From Streptomyces griseus (GTDB taxonomy: Bacteria; Actinomycetota; Actinomycetes; Streptomycetales; Streptomycetaceae), in assembly GCF_001715295.1 (NCBI RefSeq), contig NZ_MDKB01000001.1, positions 5,345 through 69,344 on the forward strand: 64,000 bases of DNA, given 5' to 3'. Shown here one piece after another: positions 40,537 through 49,432 of the stretch (positions within the stretch are counted from its first letter, which is position 1; each line of letters opens with the position of its first letter). The notes beneath the pieces were generated by a model that searched no databases, was not told the DNA's origin, and saw only the letters and a list, made by a program, of their open reading frames with translations. A program made the position numbers and the translations under genes.

Positions 40537-41229
40537 ATGAGGCTGCTGCTCGTCGAGGACGACGACCACGTCGCGGCGGCCCTGTCCGCCGTGCTCGCAC
40601 GCCACGGCTTCCAGGTCGTGCACGCCCGCAACGGCGAAGAGGCCCTGCGGGCGCTGCTGCCCGCGGAGAAGGAGCCGTTCTCGGTCGTACTCCTGGACCT
40701 CGGCCTGCCCGACCAGGACGGCTACGAGGTGTGCGGGAAGATCCGCAAGCGCTCCGCGATCCCGGTGATCATGGTGACCGCGCGCGCCGACGTGCGCTCC
40801 CGCATCCACGGTCTCAACCTCGGCGCGGACGACTACGTCGTCAAGCCGTACGACACCGGCGAACTCCTGGCCCGCATCCACGCCGTGGCCCGGCGCAGAC
40901 CCCCCGGCGAGGACACCGGACCCACCCCGCTCGCGGCCCTGCGGCTCGGCCCGGTCCGTATCGAGCTGCCCACCCGCAGGGTCAGCGTCGACGACCACGA
41001 GGTCCAGCTCACCCGCAAGGAGTTCGACCTGCTCGCCCTCCTCGCCCAGCGGCCCGGCGTGGTCTTCCGCCGGGAACAGATCATCAGCGAGGTGTGGCGG
41101 ACCAGCTGGGAGGGCACGGGACGCACCCTCGAGGTGCACGTCGCGTCGCTGCGCTCCAAGCTGCGGCTGCCCGCCCTGATCGAGACCGTGCGAGGCGTCG
41201 GCTACCGGCTCGTCCCGCCGTCGGCCTGA
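40537..41229 (+). CDS. gluR: GluR, OmpR-family response regulator
   Basis: The 230-aa regulator has a receiver (1-115; acidic DD at 9-10, predicted phospho-acceptor in [12 protein letters not shown] near residue 54, Lys in VVKPYD) and an OmpR/PhoB winged helix (about 130-228, ending RGVGYRL). ATG at 40537 follows GAGAGGGGGG. In S. coelicolor GluR-GluK senses extracellular glutamate and activates the divergent gluABCD genes; orthology is inferred from this arrangement. gluK starts 14 nt downstream. Confidence 0.88.
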   Translation: MRLLLVEDDDHVAAALSAVLARHGFQVVHARNGEEALRALLPAEKEPFSVVLLDLGLPDQDGYEVCGKIRKRSAIPVIMVTARADVRSRIHGLNLGADDYVVKPYDTGELLARIHAVARRRPPGEDTGPTPLAALRLGPVRIELPTRRVSVDDHEVQLTRKEFDLLALLAQRPGVVFRREQIISEVWRTSWEGTGRTLEVHVASLRSKLRLPALIETVRGVGYRLVPPSA

Positions 41230-41243
41230 GGGCGTACGTCGCC

Positions 41244-42638
41244 GTGCGCACCCGTCTGCTCCCCCTGCTCATCGTCCTGATGGCCGCCGTGCTGCTCGCC
41301 CTCGGCTTCCCTCTCGCCGTACGGGTCGCCGCCGCCGAACAGCAGCGGGTCGTCATCGACCGTATCGACGACACGGCGCGCTTCGCCGCGCTCGCGCAGT
41401 TCGCCGGTGAGCTCATCGAGGACTCCGGGGAACGGCAGCGCATCCTGCAGACCGAGCTCAGGGCCTACGACTCGGTGTACGGGATCCGGGCGGGCGTCTT
41501 CTACCGGGACGACCGCGCTCTCGCCAAGGCCCCCGCCTCCTGGACCCTGCCGGCGGAGGGAGAGGGGCGCGAGGCGTTCAGGGAGGCCCTGCTCGGCCGG
41601 CGCTCCCACGATCCGGCGCAGGTCTGGCCCTGGCAGCACGGCCGGCTGGTCGTCGCCTCCCCGGTCGTGCGGGACGGCGACGTCGTGGCGGTCGTGGTGA
41701 CCGACTCCCCGACCCGTGACATGCGGTCCCGGACCCTGCGGGGCTGGCTGCTCATCGCCCTCGGCGAGAGCGCGGCCATGCTCGTCGCCCTCGGCGCCGC
41801 TTTCCGCCTCACCGGGTGGGTCCTGCTGCCCGTACGGACCCTGGACGCGGCCACCCACGACATCGCCAGCGGCCGGATGAGGTCACGGGTCGTCGCCTCC
41901 GGCGGTCCTCCCGAACTCAGGCGTCTGGCACGTTCGTTCAACGAGATGGCGGACAACGTCGAGGACGTGCTGGAGCAGCAGCGGGCCTTCGTTGCCGACG
42001 CCTCGCACCAGCTGCGCAACCCTCTGGCGGCGCTGCTGCTCCGGATCGAGCTCCTCGCACTCGAACTTCCCGAGGGCAACGAGGAGATCGCCTCGGTGCG
42101 CACCGAGGGCAAGCGCCTCGCACGGGTCCTGGACGACCTGCTGGACCTCGCGCTGGCCGAGCACGCCCCGGCGGACCTGCGGATCACGGACATCGGCGCG
42201 CTCACCGCCGAACGCGTCGCCTCATGGCGTCCGCTCGCCGAGGAGAAGGGCGTACGGCTGACACCGGACGGTGCCCCCGCGGTGACCGGCTGGGCGGATC
42301 CGATCGCCCTCTCCAGCGCCCTGGACGCCGTCATCGACAACGCCCTGAAGTTCACCCCGCAGGGCCAGGAGGTCACGGTCACGGCGGGAACCGACGGCTC
42401 CGGCGCCACGATCGTCGTCACCGACCGGGGGCCCGGTCTGACCGAGCAGGAGCTGGAGCGCATCGGCGACCGCTTCTGGCGCAGCAACCGGCACCAGAAC
42501 ATCAAGGGGTCCGGGCTCGGGCTCTCCATCTCCCGGGCGCTGCTGGCGGCCGGCGGCGGGTCGATCGGCTACGCCAGGCACGAACCGCACGGCCTGCGGG
42601 TGACGCTCACCGTGCCGCGGGACGCTCCGCACACCTGA
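41244..42638 (+). CDS. gluK: GluK sensor histidine kinase
   Basis: The 464-aa membrane kinase has an N-terminal helix (about 5-28), an extracellular sensor region (about 30-165), a second helix (about 168-192), a HAMP domain (about 193-245), HisKA with the phospho-His in ADASHQLRNP (about 255) and HATPase (about 345-460; N box DAVIDNALKFT, G box GSGLGLSI). GTG at 41244 is the most likely start; GAGGG lies 11 nt before it. A 162-bp inverted-repeat element begins right after its stop codon. Confidence 0.88.
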   Translation: MRTRLLPLLIVLMAAVLLALGFPLAVRVAAAEQQRVVIDRIDDTARFAALAQFAGELIEDSGERQRILQTELRAYDSVYGIRAGVFYRDDRALAKAPASWTLPAEGEGREAFREALLGRRSHDPAQVWPWQHGRLVVASPVVRDGDVVAVVVTDSPTRDMRSRTLRGWLLIALGESAAMLVALGAAFRLTGWVLLPVRTLDAATHDIASGRMRSRVVASGGPPELRRLARSFNEMADNVEDVLEQQRAFVADASHQLRNPLAALLLRIELLALELPEGNEEIASVRTEGKRLARVLDDLLDLALAEHAPADLRITDIGALTAERVASWRPLAEEKGVRLTPDGAPAVTGWADPIALSSALDAVIDNALKFTPQGQEVTVTAGTDGSGATIVVTDRGPGLTEQELERIGDRFWRSNRHQNIKGSGLGLSISRALLAAGGGSIGYARHEPHGLRVTLTVPRDAPHT

Positions 42639-42800
42639 GAGCCTGTCGGGCGCCTCTGACCGGGCGTCCACGCCCCGGCACGCACGCTTCCCGCGTTGCC
42701 GGAACGCCCACGTAGCTCCGCTACGAGGACCTTCCGGCGCCTTGGAACCGCACGCACCGGACCGCGTCCGCTTCACGGTCCCAGGTCACCCGACAGGCTC
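42639..42800. repeat. 162-bp palindromic element with 12-bp terminal inverted repeats, copy 1
   Basis: GAGCCTGTCGGG (42639-42650) is repeated exactly in inverse as CCCGACAGGCTC (42789-42800). Inside are GCGTTGCCGG at +54, a nested dyad (CCGGAA 42699-42704/TTCCGG 42732-42737; CGTAGC-TCC-GCTACG 42711-42725) and CGCACGCACCGGACC at +110. It encodes nothing recognisable and fills the gap between gluK and the convergent TAXI gene. The layout matches the element at 54987-55151 to within 1-3 nt. Confidence 0.8.
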
Positions 42801-42836
42801 CGAGCCGCCGGCGCACCTGCTTCGCGGGGCGGCCGC

Positions 42837-43835
42837 TCAGGGCTTGGCCGAACGGTAGTAGCGCTTGGCCCCTTCGTGCAGCGGCAGCGGATCGGTGTAG
42901 ATCGCCGTCCGGAGGTCCACCAGCTGCGCGGCGTGCACCTCGCGCCCGATCCGGTCCCTGCTGTCGATCACGGTGCGGGTGAAGGCCTCGGTCATCAGGG
43001 GGTCCGTACGGTCCGTCGTGATCAGCAGGTTGGCGACCGCGACCGTCCGTACCGCCTGTCCCTGCTGGGCGTCCAGGTAGGCGTCGGCCGGCATCACGGC
43101 CGAACGGTAGTGGCGGGTGGAGCCGCCGGCCTCCTGCAGCTTCGCGATCAGGGGTTCCTCGAGCGGCACCAGCCGGACGGCGAACTTCTCCGAGAGGTCC
43201 TGCACCGCGCCCGTCGGCAGGCCGCCGGACCAGAAGAAGGCGTCCAGCGTTCCGGACGCCAGCCGGGCCGGCATGGTGTCGATGCCTGCGTGGACCGGAG
43301 TGATGTCGCCGGCCGGGTCGACACCCGCCGCCTTCATCAGCCGGTCGGCGACCAGGAGCACCCCCGACCCCTTCTGCCCGACGCCGACGCGTCTGCCCCG
43401 CAGGTCGGCGACCGTCCGGATCTCGGAGTCCCTCGGGACGACCAGCTGGACGTAGTCGTCGTACAGCCGGACGCAGCCGCGCAGCCGGTCCCCGCCGGTC
43501 CTCCCGCTCTGCAGGTAGGTGGCCACGGCGTCGGCGGTGGCGATGGTGAAGTCCGCCTTTCCCGTAGCCACCCGTTCGATGTTCTGCTGGGAGCCCTCGC
43601 TGGTCCGCAGCCGTATCGACACCTTGGGCATGTCCTTGGCCAGCGCGCCCTCCAGGCGCTCCCCGTACCGCTGGTACACGCCGCTGCGCACGCCGGTGGA
43701 GAAGGTCAGCGAACCGCTCGGTTGCGGACTCCCCAGCGGGAGCACCCACCACAGCAGCAGCCCGAGGACGAGCGCGGCGGCGGCGCCCCCCTGGAGGGTG
43801 CGGCGCCGGCCGAATCGGGACAGTGCGTGCAGCAT
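42837..43835 (-). CDS. TAXI-family TRAP transporter solute-binding protein
   Basis: The 332-aa protein has an N-terminal membrane anchor (about 14-34) and a TAXI-type periplasmic-binding domain ([16 protein letters not shown] at about 47, [16 protein letters not shown] near 170). TAXI proteins normally deliver substrates to a TRAP permease, but no permease gene is in the window, so it may be an orphan receptor or feed a remote transporter. ATG at 43835 gives a plausible anchor; no clear lipobox Cys is seen. It is divergent from miaB. Confidence 0.8.
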   Translation of the reverse strand: MLHALSRFGRRRTLQGGAAAALVLGLLLWWVLPLGSPQPSGSLTFSTGVRSGVYQRYGERLEGALAKDMPKVSIRLRTSEGSQQNIERVATGKADFTIATADAVATYLQSGRTGGDRLRGCVRLYDDYVQLVVPRDSEIRTVADLRGRRVGVGQKGSGVLLVADRLMKAAGVDPAGDITPVHAGIDTMPARLASGTLDAFFWSGGLPTGAVQDLSEKFAVRLVPLEEPLIAKLQEAGGSTRHYRSAVMPADAYLDAQQGQAVRTVAVANLLITTDRTDPLMTEAFTRTVIDSRDRIGREVHAAQLVDLRTAIYTDPLPLHEGAKRYYRSAKP

Positions 43836-43922
43836 GGCGCGATCCTGCCAGTCCACGCCCCGTCCTGGCCAGGCCGGATCCTCCGAGGGGCTCCGGCGGC
43901 CGGAAGGAGCTCGGGCACCGCC

Positions 43923-43928
43923 TACCCT
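43923..43928 (+). promoter_or_regulatory. Candidate -10 box for leaderless miaB
   Basis: TACCCT ends 6 nt before the miaB ATG, and no ribosome binding site precedes that start. Confidence 0.45.
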
Positions 43929-43934
43929 TGTCCC

Positions 43935-45455
43935 ATGACCAGCGGCAACCGGAGCGAAGCAGTGGACGTCCAGAAGAGCTACGAGGTACGCACTTACGGG
44001 TGCCAGATGAACGTCCATGACTCCGAACGCCTGTCGGGGCTGCTGGAGGGCGCCGGCTACGTCCGCGCCCCCGAGGGCGCGGACGGTGACGCGGACGTCG
44101 TCGTCTTCAACACGTGCGCGGTGCGCGAGAACGCCGACAACAAGCTGTACGGCAACCTCGGCCGCCTCGCTCCCATGAAGACCAGGCGCCCCGGGATGCA
44201 GATCGCCGTCGGCGGCTGCCTGGCGCAGAAGGACCGCGACACCATCCTCAAGCGCGCCCCCTGGGTCGACGTCGTCTTCGGCACGCACAACATCGGCAAG
44301 CTGCCGGTGCTCCTGGAGCGCGCCCGGGTCCAGGAGGAGGCGCAGATCGAGATCGCCGAATCCCTGGAGGCCTTCCCGTCCACGCTGCCCACCCGCCGCG
44401 AGTCCGCGTACGCCGCTTGGGTCTCCATCTCCGTGGGCTGCAACAACACCTGCACCTTCTGTATCGTCCCGGCCCTGCGCGGCAAGGAGAAGGACCGCCG
44501 CACCGGCGACATCCTGGCGGAGATCGAGGCGCTCGTCGCCGAGGGGGTCAGCGAGATCACCCTGCTCGGCCAGAACGTGAACGCCTACGGTTCCGACATC
44601 GGTGACCGCGAGGCCTTCTCCAAGCTGCTGCGCGCCTGCGGCGCCGTCGAGGGCCTGGAGCGGGTCCGCTTCACCTCGCCGCACCCGCGCGACTTCACCG
44701 ACGACGTGATCGCCGCGATGGCCGAGACGCCGAACGTGATGCCGCAGCTCCACATGCCGATGCAATCGGGCTCGGACGCGATCCTGAAGGCCATGCGCCG
44801 CTCGTACCGTCAGGAGCGCTTCCTCGGCATCATCGGCAAGGTGCGCGCCGCCATGCCGGACGCGGCCATCTCCACCGACATCATCGTGGGCTTCCCCGGC
44901 GAGACCGAGGAGGACTTCCAGCAGACGATGCACGCCGTCCGCGAGGCCCGTTTCGCCAACGCCTTCACCTTCCAGTACTCCAAGCGTCCCGGTACGCCCG
45001 CCGCGGACATGGAGGGGCAGATCCCCAAGGAGGTCGTCCAGGAGCGCTACATGCGCCTGTCCGCCCTTCAGGAGGAGATCTCCTGGGAGGAGAACAAGAA
45101 GCAGGTCGGCCGCACCCTGGACGTCATGGTCGCCGAGGGCGAGGGACGCAAGGACGGTGCGACGCACCGCCTCTCCGGACGTGCCCCGGACAACCGCCTC
45201 GTCCACTTCACCAAGCCGGCGCAGGAGGTGCGCCCCGGGGACGTCGTGACCGTCGAGGTCACGTACGCGGCCCCGCACCACCTGCTCGCCGAGGGCGTGC
45301 CGCTGGGCGTGCGGCACACCCGTTCGGGGGACGCCTGGGCGAAGCGCACGGAGGCCGCCGCCGCCAAGCCGGCGGGGGTCATGCTCGGCCTGCCGGGCAT
45401 CGGCGCGCCGGCGCCTACGCCGGCCGCGGCGGCGCCGGGGTGCGGTTGCGACTGA
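43935..45455 (+). CDS. miaB: tRNA-2-methylthio-N6-dimethylallyladenosine synthase MiaB
   Basis: The 506-aa radical-SAM enzyme methylthiolates i6A37 of tRNAs reading UNN codons. N-terminal cluster ligands Cys23, Cys61 and Cys95 and the radical-SAM CX3CX2C at Cys169, 173 and 176 are all present; a TRAM domain (about 380-450) follows. The long Ala/Pro-rich tail ends in CGCD, as often in Streptomyces. miaA, which makes the i6A37 substrate, lies about 1.4 kb downstream on the same strand, so both modification steps are coded together. Confidence 0.95.
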   Translation: MTSGNRSEAVDVQKSYEVRTYGCQMNVHDSERLSGLLEGAGYVRAPEGADGDADVVVFNTCAVRENADNKLYGNLGRLAPMKTRRPGMQIAVGGCLAQKDRDTILKRAPWVDVVFGTHNIGKLPVLLERARVQEEAQIEIAESLEAFPSTLPTRRESAYAAWVSISVGCNNTCTFCIVPALRGKEKDRRTGDILAEIEALVAEGVSEITLLGQNVNAYGSDIGDREAFSKLLRACGAVEGLERVRFTSPHPRDFTDDVIAAMAETPNVMPQLHMPMQSGSDAILKAMRRSYRQERFLGIIGKVRAAMPDAAISTDIIVGFPGETEEDFQQTMHAVREARFANAFTFQYSKRPGTPAADMEGQIPKEVVQERYMRLSALQEEISWEENKKQVGRTLDVMVAEGEGRKDGATHRLSGRAPDNRLVHFTKPAQEVRPGDVVTVEVTYAAPHHLLAEGVPLGVRHTRSGDAWAKRTEAAAAKPAGVMLGLPGIGAPAPTPAAAAPGCGCD

Positions 45456-45700
45456 GGAGGGCGCGCGGGGCGGGGCCCGGTGCTCGGGCAGCCGACTCCG
45501 GGGTGCCGGGGCGGAGCCCTGGGCGGGTCCGGTGGCGCGAAGGGTGGAGACGGGGAGGCGGCCAGCCCGGGGCGCGACCGCATGGCCGGTCCCCGCACCC
45601 GGCCCGGGACGGAACCGATGGGGCGTGCCTCGTGCACGGGCGCGACCGGGCCGGGCGTGCGGAACCCGGGGCCCGAGAGGCTCGCAGTACGCTGACCGGC

Positions 45701-46420
45701 ATGCTTGTCGCCGCCGCCGTGTGTCCCTGCCCGCCCCTCCTGGTCCCCGAGGTCGCCGCGGGTGCCGCGCACGAGCTCGACCCGGCGCGGGCCGCATGTG
45801 CCGACGCCCTCGGGGTGCTCGCCGCCTCGCGGCCCGACCTGCTGATCGTGACCGGGCCCGCGGGCCCCGCCGAGCGCGGCCTCTACCCCGCGGGCTCGCC
45901 CGGTACGTTCGCCGCGTTCGGTGTCGACCTCGCCGTCCGCCTGGGCGACCCCGCCGCCGGGTCGTCGGCCCCGGACCGCCCGCTCCCGGCCTCCCTCGCC
46001 GTCGGCGCCTGGCTGCTGGCCCGTGCCCGGTGGTCCGGCGCCCCGGTCGAGGGGCTCGGGGTGGAGGAGCCCCTGTCCGCCGACCGCTGCGCGGAGGCGG
46101 GCCGGGAGCTGGCCCTCCGGGCGGACCGGGTGGCCCTGCTGGTCATGGGGGACGGCAGTGCCTGCCGTACGGTCAAGGCGCCCGGATATCTGGACGAGCG
46201 GGCGGTGGACTTCGACGCGGCGGCGTTCCGCGCCCTCGGTGCGGCCGATCCCGCCGCGCTGGGGGCCCTGGACGAGGAGCTCGCCAGGGAACTGCGGGTG
46301 GCCGGACGGGCGCCCTGGCAGGTGCTCGCGGGGGCGGCGCGGGGCACCGGGCTCGCCGGGCGGCTGCTGTACGAGGACGCCCCCTACGGCGTGGGCTACG
46401 CGGTCGCCGCCTGGTCGTGA
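45701..46420 (+). CDS. LigB-like class III extradiol dioxygenase-domain protein
   Basis: The 239-aa protein has the fold of class III extradiol dioxygenase B subunits (starts MLVAAAVCPCPPLLVPE; PDLLIVTGPAG near 48; VMGDGSACRTVKAPGYLDERA near 150). The usual His ligand pair for iron is not evident, so catalysis is doubtful. This gene between miaB and miaA is a conserved actinobacterial neighbour of unknown role. TACGCT (45688-45693) ends 7 nt before the ATG, suggesting a leaderless message. The 245-nt gap before it (45456-45700) shows nothing else. Confidence 0.75.
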   Translation: MLVAAAVCPCPPLLVPEVAAGAAHELDPARAACADALGVLAASRPDLLIVTGPAGPAERGLYPAGSPGTFAAFGVDLAVRLGDPAAGSSAPDRPLPASLAVGAWLLARARWSGAPVEGLGVEEPLSADRCAEAGRELALRADRVALLVMGDGSACRTVKAPGYLDERAVDFDAAAFRALGAADPAALGALDEELARELRVAGRAPWQVLAGAARGTGLAGRLLYEDAPYGVGYAVAAWS

Positions 46421-46433
46421 CGGGCGCCCGGCA

Positions 46434-46477
46434 GCCGTGAGGGCCGGGGAGCGGCGTACCTCCCCGGCCCTCACGGC
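46434..46477. terminator. Bidirectional terminator between convergent genes
   Basis: A perfect 17-bp stem (46434-46450 with 46461-46477) with a 10-nt loop lies between the ends of the LigB-like gene (plus) and the antitoxin-family gene (minus). Confidence 0.85.
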
Positions 46478-46501
46478 CGTGCGTTCCGGTCCTGCCCCGG
46501 G

Positions 46502-46747
46502 TCAGGACGCGGGCGGCGCCGGCGGCGTACCGCCCTCGTTCTTCTGACCCAGGCGGTCGACCGCGTCCTTCGCCTTCTGCGTGCCGGACACGATCTTGTC
46601 GCTGTACTTGCCCTTGGTCTTCTGGTCGACCGTGCGGGCGGCCTTGTCGAGCCCTTGGTCGATCTTGCCCCCGTGCTGCTGCGCGAGGTCGCCGACCTTG
46701 TCCTTGGCCGGGGCCAGCTTGGCCTTCAGGTTGTCCAGGAAACCCAT
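46502..46747 (-). CDS. Antitoxin-family protein (MT0933-like)
   Basis: The 81-aa, Lys/Asp-rich helical protein starts MGFLDNLKAKLAPAKDKVGDLAQQHGGKID and fits the Rv0909/MT0933-like antitoxin family. The name comes from mycobacterial toxin-antitoxin pairs; no toxin gene is next to it here, and in Streptomyces such solo genes may serve another purpose. ATG at 46747 follows AAGGTG at ideal spacing. It is divergent from miaA. Confidence 0.7.
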   Translation of the reverse strand: MGFLDNLKAKLAPAKDKVGDLAQQHGGKIDQGLDKAARTVDQKTKGKYSDKIVSGTQKAKDAVDRLGQKNEGGTPPAPPAS

Positions 46748-46876
46748 GGGTCACCTTCCGTGCTGGGGGACTGTTCGTCCGATTTTACCTGCCGGGCAGG
46801 GTTCACGCGTGCGGCCGCGCACGCGTCGGGGACCGTTACGGAGCTGAGGTGTCCCTGAGTTTGGGACACTGTTCCG

Positions 46877-47815
46877 GTGAGAAGACCAACTCCCACCCCC
46901 CGCGTCATCGCCGTCGTCGGTCCCACCGCCGCCGGGAAGTCCGATCTGGGAGTCTTTCTCGCCCAGCGGCTCGGCGGCGAAGTCGTCAACGCCGACTCGA
47001 TGCAGCTCTACCGCGGCATGGACATCGGCACGGCGAAGCTGACCCCGGCCGAACGCGGCGGCGTTCCGCACCACCTGATGGACATCTGGGACGTCACCGA
47101 GGCCGCCAGTGTCGCCGAGTACCAGCGCCTGGCCCGCGCCGAGATCGACAGGCTGCTGGCCCAGGGCCGCATCCCCGTCCTGGTGGGCGGCTCCGGCCTC
47201 TACGTCAAGGGCGCCATCGACGCCCTTGAGTTCCCGGGCACCGACCCGGATGTGCGGGCCCGGCTCGAGGCTGAACTCGCGGAACACGGCTCCGGCGTTC
47301 TGCACGCCCGGCTCGCAGCGGCGGATCCGGAGGCGGCCGCGGCCATCCTGGCCAGCAACGGCCGCCGTATCGTCCGCGCCCTCGAGGTCATCGAGATCAC
47401 GGGCAAGCCCTTCACCGCCAACCTGCCGGGTGACGAGGCGGTCTACGACGCGGTGCAGATCGGCGTGGACGTCGAGCGCCCGGAACTCGACGGGCGGATC
47501 AGCGCCCGGGTGGACCGGATGTGGGAGGCGGGGTTCGTGGAGGAGGTGCGCGGCCTGGAGGCCCTGGGGCTGCGCGAGGGGCGCACCGCCTCGCGCGCAC
47601 TCGGCTACCAGCAGGTTCTGTCCGCGCTCGCGGGCGAGTGCACACAGCAGGAGGCGCGTGCCGAAACCGTACGCGCCACCAAACGCTTCGCGCGCCGTCA
47701 GGACTCGTGGTTCCGGCGCGACCCGCGCGTCCGGTGGCTCAGCGGTGCCGAGGAACACCGCGGGGAACTTCCGCACCGGGCGCTGGCGTTGGTCGAACGG
47801 GCGGTTACAGCCTGA
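46877..47815 (+). CDS. miaA: tRNA dimethylallyltransferase MiaA
   Basis: The 312-aa enzyme transfers dimethylallyl to A37 of tRNA, the step before MiaB. The P loop GPTAAGKSDL (about 15-24), the DSMQLYRGMDIGTAK motif (about 40-54) and LVGGSGLYVKG (about 102) are intact. GTG at 46877 is used; no ribosome binding site is seen and GACACT ends 6 nt upstream, so the message may be leaderless. It precedes a small membrane protein and dapF on the same strand. Confidence 0.95.
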   Translation: MRRPTPTPRVIAVVGPTAAGKSDLGVFLAQRLGGEVVNADSMQLYRGMDIGTAKLTPAERGGVPHHLMDIWDVTEAASVAEYQRLARAEIDRLLAQGRIPVLVGGSGLYVKGAIDALEFPGTDPDVRARLEAELAEHGSGVLHARLAAADPEAAAAILASNGRRIVRALEVIEITGKPFTANLPGDEAVYDAVQIGVDVERPELDGRISARVDRMWEAGFVEEVRGLEALGLREGRTASRALGYQQVLSALAGECTQQEARAETVRATKRFARRQDSWFRRDPRVRWLSGAEEHRGELPHRALALVERAVTA

Positions 47816-47922
47816 TCACGTGATGGCATCGGGACGCTCCGCCCGTCATTCCGGCGCCCGGCGCCGTGCCATCATCGAGCATCGATCGACCAGTGGAGTC
47901 CGAGTTGGGAGGGCGCGTGGCG

Positions 47923-48360
47923 ATGGAGGCCGGCCCTCGCGACACAGACCGGGACGCACCGGACGCACGGCACGAGACGGGACGTCTGAGCCCTGACGGG
48001 CCGGACGAGCACGACGTCGCCCCCGAGGTCGAGGTCGAGCTCCGTCCGGTACGCCGCATGCGGATCTGGCAGCTCGCGCCCATCGTGGTGCTGGCGGCGC
48101 TCGGCTCCCTGATGTTCGCCTTTCCGCTCGCCTTCGAGTTCGGCGGCGGCGGTGCCGTCGTCGCGATGCTGGGACTGCTGATCAGCGGCTGCGCCGCGGG
48201 CTGGGGCATGATGGCGGCCCGCCGGGTGGGCCACACCTGGCCCGGCCTGCCGGCCGGAGGCTCCGGCGAGCGCCCCGACTGGCGCGTGATCGGGCTCTAC
48301 GTCGTCGTGGGTGCGGGACTGGTCGCCCTGGCCGTCTGGCGCGTGGCACGGCTCCGCTGA
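47923..48360 (+). CDS. Hypothetical three-helix membrane protein
   Basis: No function is recognisable. The 145-aa product has an acidic N-terminus (about 1-45) and three predicted membrane helices (about 50-70, 77-100 and 120-142). ATG at 47923 is chosen for GGGAGGG 9 nt upstream; the frame stays open to an ATG at 47866, which would add 19 residues. It sits between miaA and dapF, a placement conserved in Streptomyces. Confidence 0.7.
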   Translation: MEAGPRDTDRDAPDARHETGRLSPDGPDEHDVAPEVEVELRPVRRMRIWQLAPIVVLAALGSLMFAFPLAFEFGGGGAVVAMLGLLISGCAAGWGMMAARRVGHTWPGLPAGGSGERPDWRVIGLYVVVGAGLVALAVWRVARLR

Positions 48361-48406
48361 GAGGACGCCGCGGGCGGGCGCCCGGCGGACGGCCGGCGCC
48401 GCCTCG

Positions 48407-48412
48407 TACAGT
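48407..48412 (+). promoter_or_regulatory. Candidate -10 box for leaderless dapF
   Basis: TACAGT ends 6 nt before the dapF GTG. No ribosome binding site or obvious -35 box is present. Confidence 0.45.
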
Positions 48413-48418
48413 GGATCC

Positions 48419-49291
48419 GTGAGCACTTCGCAGATCACCTTCCTCAAGGGCCACGGCACCGAGAACGACTTCGTGATCGTTCCGGACCCGGACAACACCG
48501 TCGCCCTGCCGGATTCCGTCGTGGCGCGTCTGTGCGACCGGCGCGCGGGGATCGGCGGCGACGGTCTGCTGCACGTCGTGCGGTCCGCGGCGCACCCGGA
48601 GGCGCTCGCCATGGCCGATCAGGCCGAGTGGTTCATGGACTACCGCAACGCGGACGGCTCCGTCGCCGAGATGTGCGGCAACGGCGTACGCGTCTTCGCC
48701 CGTCACCTGCAACGCGCCGGTCTGGTCGGCGAGGGCGAGCTGGCCGTCGCGACCCGGGGTGGCGTGAAGCGGGTGCACATCGCCGGGGAAGGCGACATCA
48801 CGGTCTCCATGGGACGTGCGGTGCTGCCGGACGAGGGCGTCACCGTCACGGTGGACGGCCGCAGCTGGGACGCGCGCAACGTGAACATGGGCAATCCGCA
48901 CGCCGTCGCGTTCGTCGAGGATCTGGAACACGCCGGTGACCTGTTCTCCGTACCGCCGTTCGCCCCGGCGGCCGTCTACCCGGACGGGGTGAACATCGAG
49001 TTCGTCGTGGACCGCGGGCCGCGGCACGTCGCCATGCGTGTCCACGAGCGCGGTTCCGGTGAGACCCGGTCCTGCGGCACGGGTGCCTGCGCGGTGGCCG
49101 TCGCGGCCGCCCGCAGGGACGGGGCCGACCCCGCGAGGACCGGCGACCCGGCCACGTACAGGGTGGACCTGCCCGGCGGCACCCTGGTGATCACCGAATA
49201 CCCGGACGGCGGGATCGACATGACGGGGCCCGCGGTCATCGTCGCCGAGGGCGTGATCGACCCCGCCTGGCTCGAAACGGTGACCGGTTAG
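48419..49291 (+). CDS. dapF: Diaminopimelate epimerase
   Basis: The 290-aa enzyme converts LL- to meso-diaminopimelate for lysine. The two catalytic cysteines are in EMCGNGVRVFA (about 80) and SCGTGACAVA (about 220), and the N-terminal KGHGTENDFV motif is present. Streptomyces walls contain LL-diaminopimelate, so here the enzyme mainly serves lysine synthesis. The start is GTG at 48419; the family N-terminus supports it. Confidence 0.95.
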   Translation: MSTSQITFLKGHGTENDFVIVPDPDNTVALPDSVVARLCDRRAGIGGDGLLHVVRSAAHPEALAMADQAEWFMDYRNADGSVAEMCGNGVRVFARHLQRAGLVGEGELAVATRGGVKRVHIAGEGDITVSMGRAVLPDEGVTVTVDGRSWDARNVNMGNPHAVAFVEDLEHAGDLFSVPPFAPAAVYPDGVNIEFVVDRGPRHVAMRVHERGSGETRSCGTGACAVAVAAARRDGADPARTGDPATYRVDLPGGTLVITEYPDGGIDMTGPAVIVAEGVIDPAWLETVTG

Positions 49292-49432
49292 AGCTTCGCT
49301 CGAATGGGTGATCCGTTTCACGCTGACCAAGAGCGGGACTGCGCCACGTGGTGGGGTCGATAGCATCAAGCACCGGCCCCGGAGGCGCACCCGCGCCTCC
49401 GCGCCGCCGGTCGACGTTGCCGGAGGTGCCCC

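Noticed and set aside
42837-45797. A long minus-strand open frame covering the complement of miaB and fusing to the TAXI gene
   Set aside because: The miaB reading is unmistakable on the plus strand; the extension is a GC-driven shadow.
46502-46747. A toxin-antitoxin module
   Set aside because: Only the antitoxin-family protein is present; the neighbours are the LigB-like gene and miaA, and no small toxin frame is seen.
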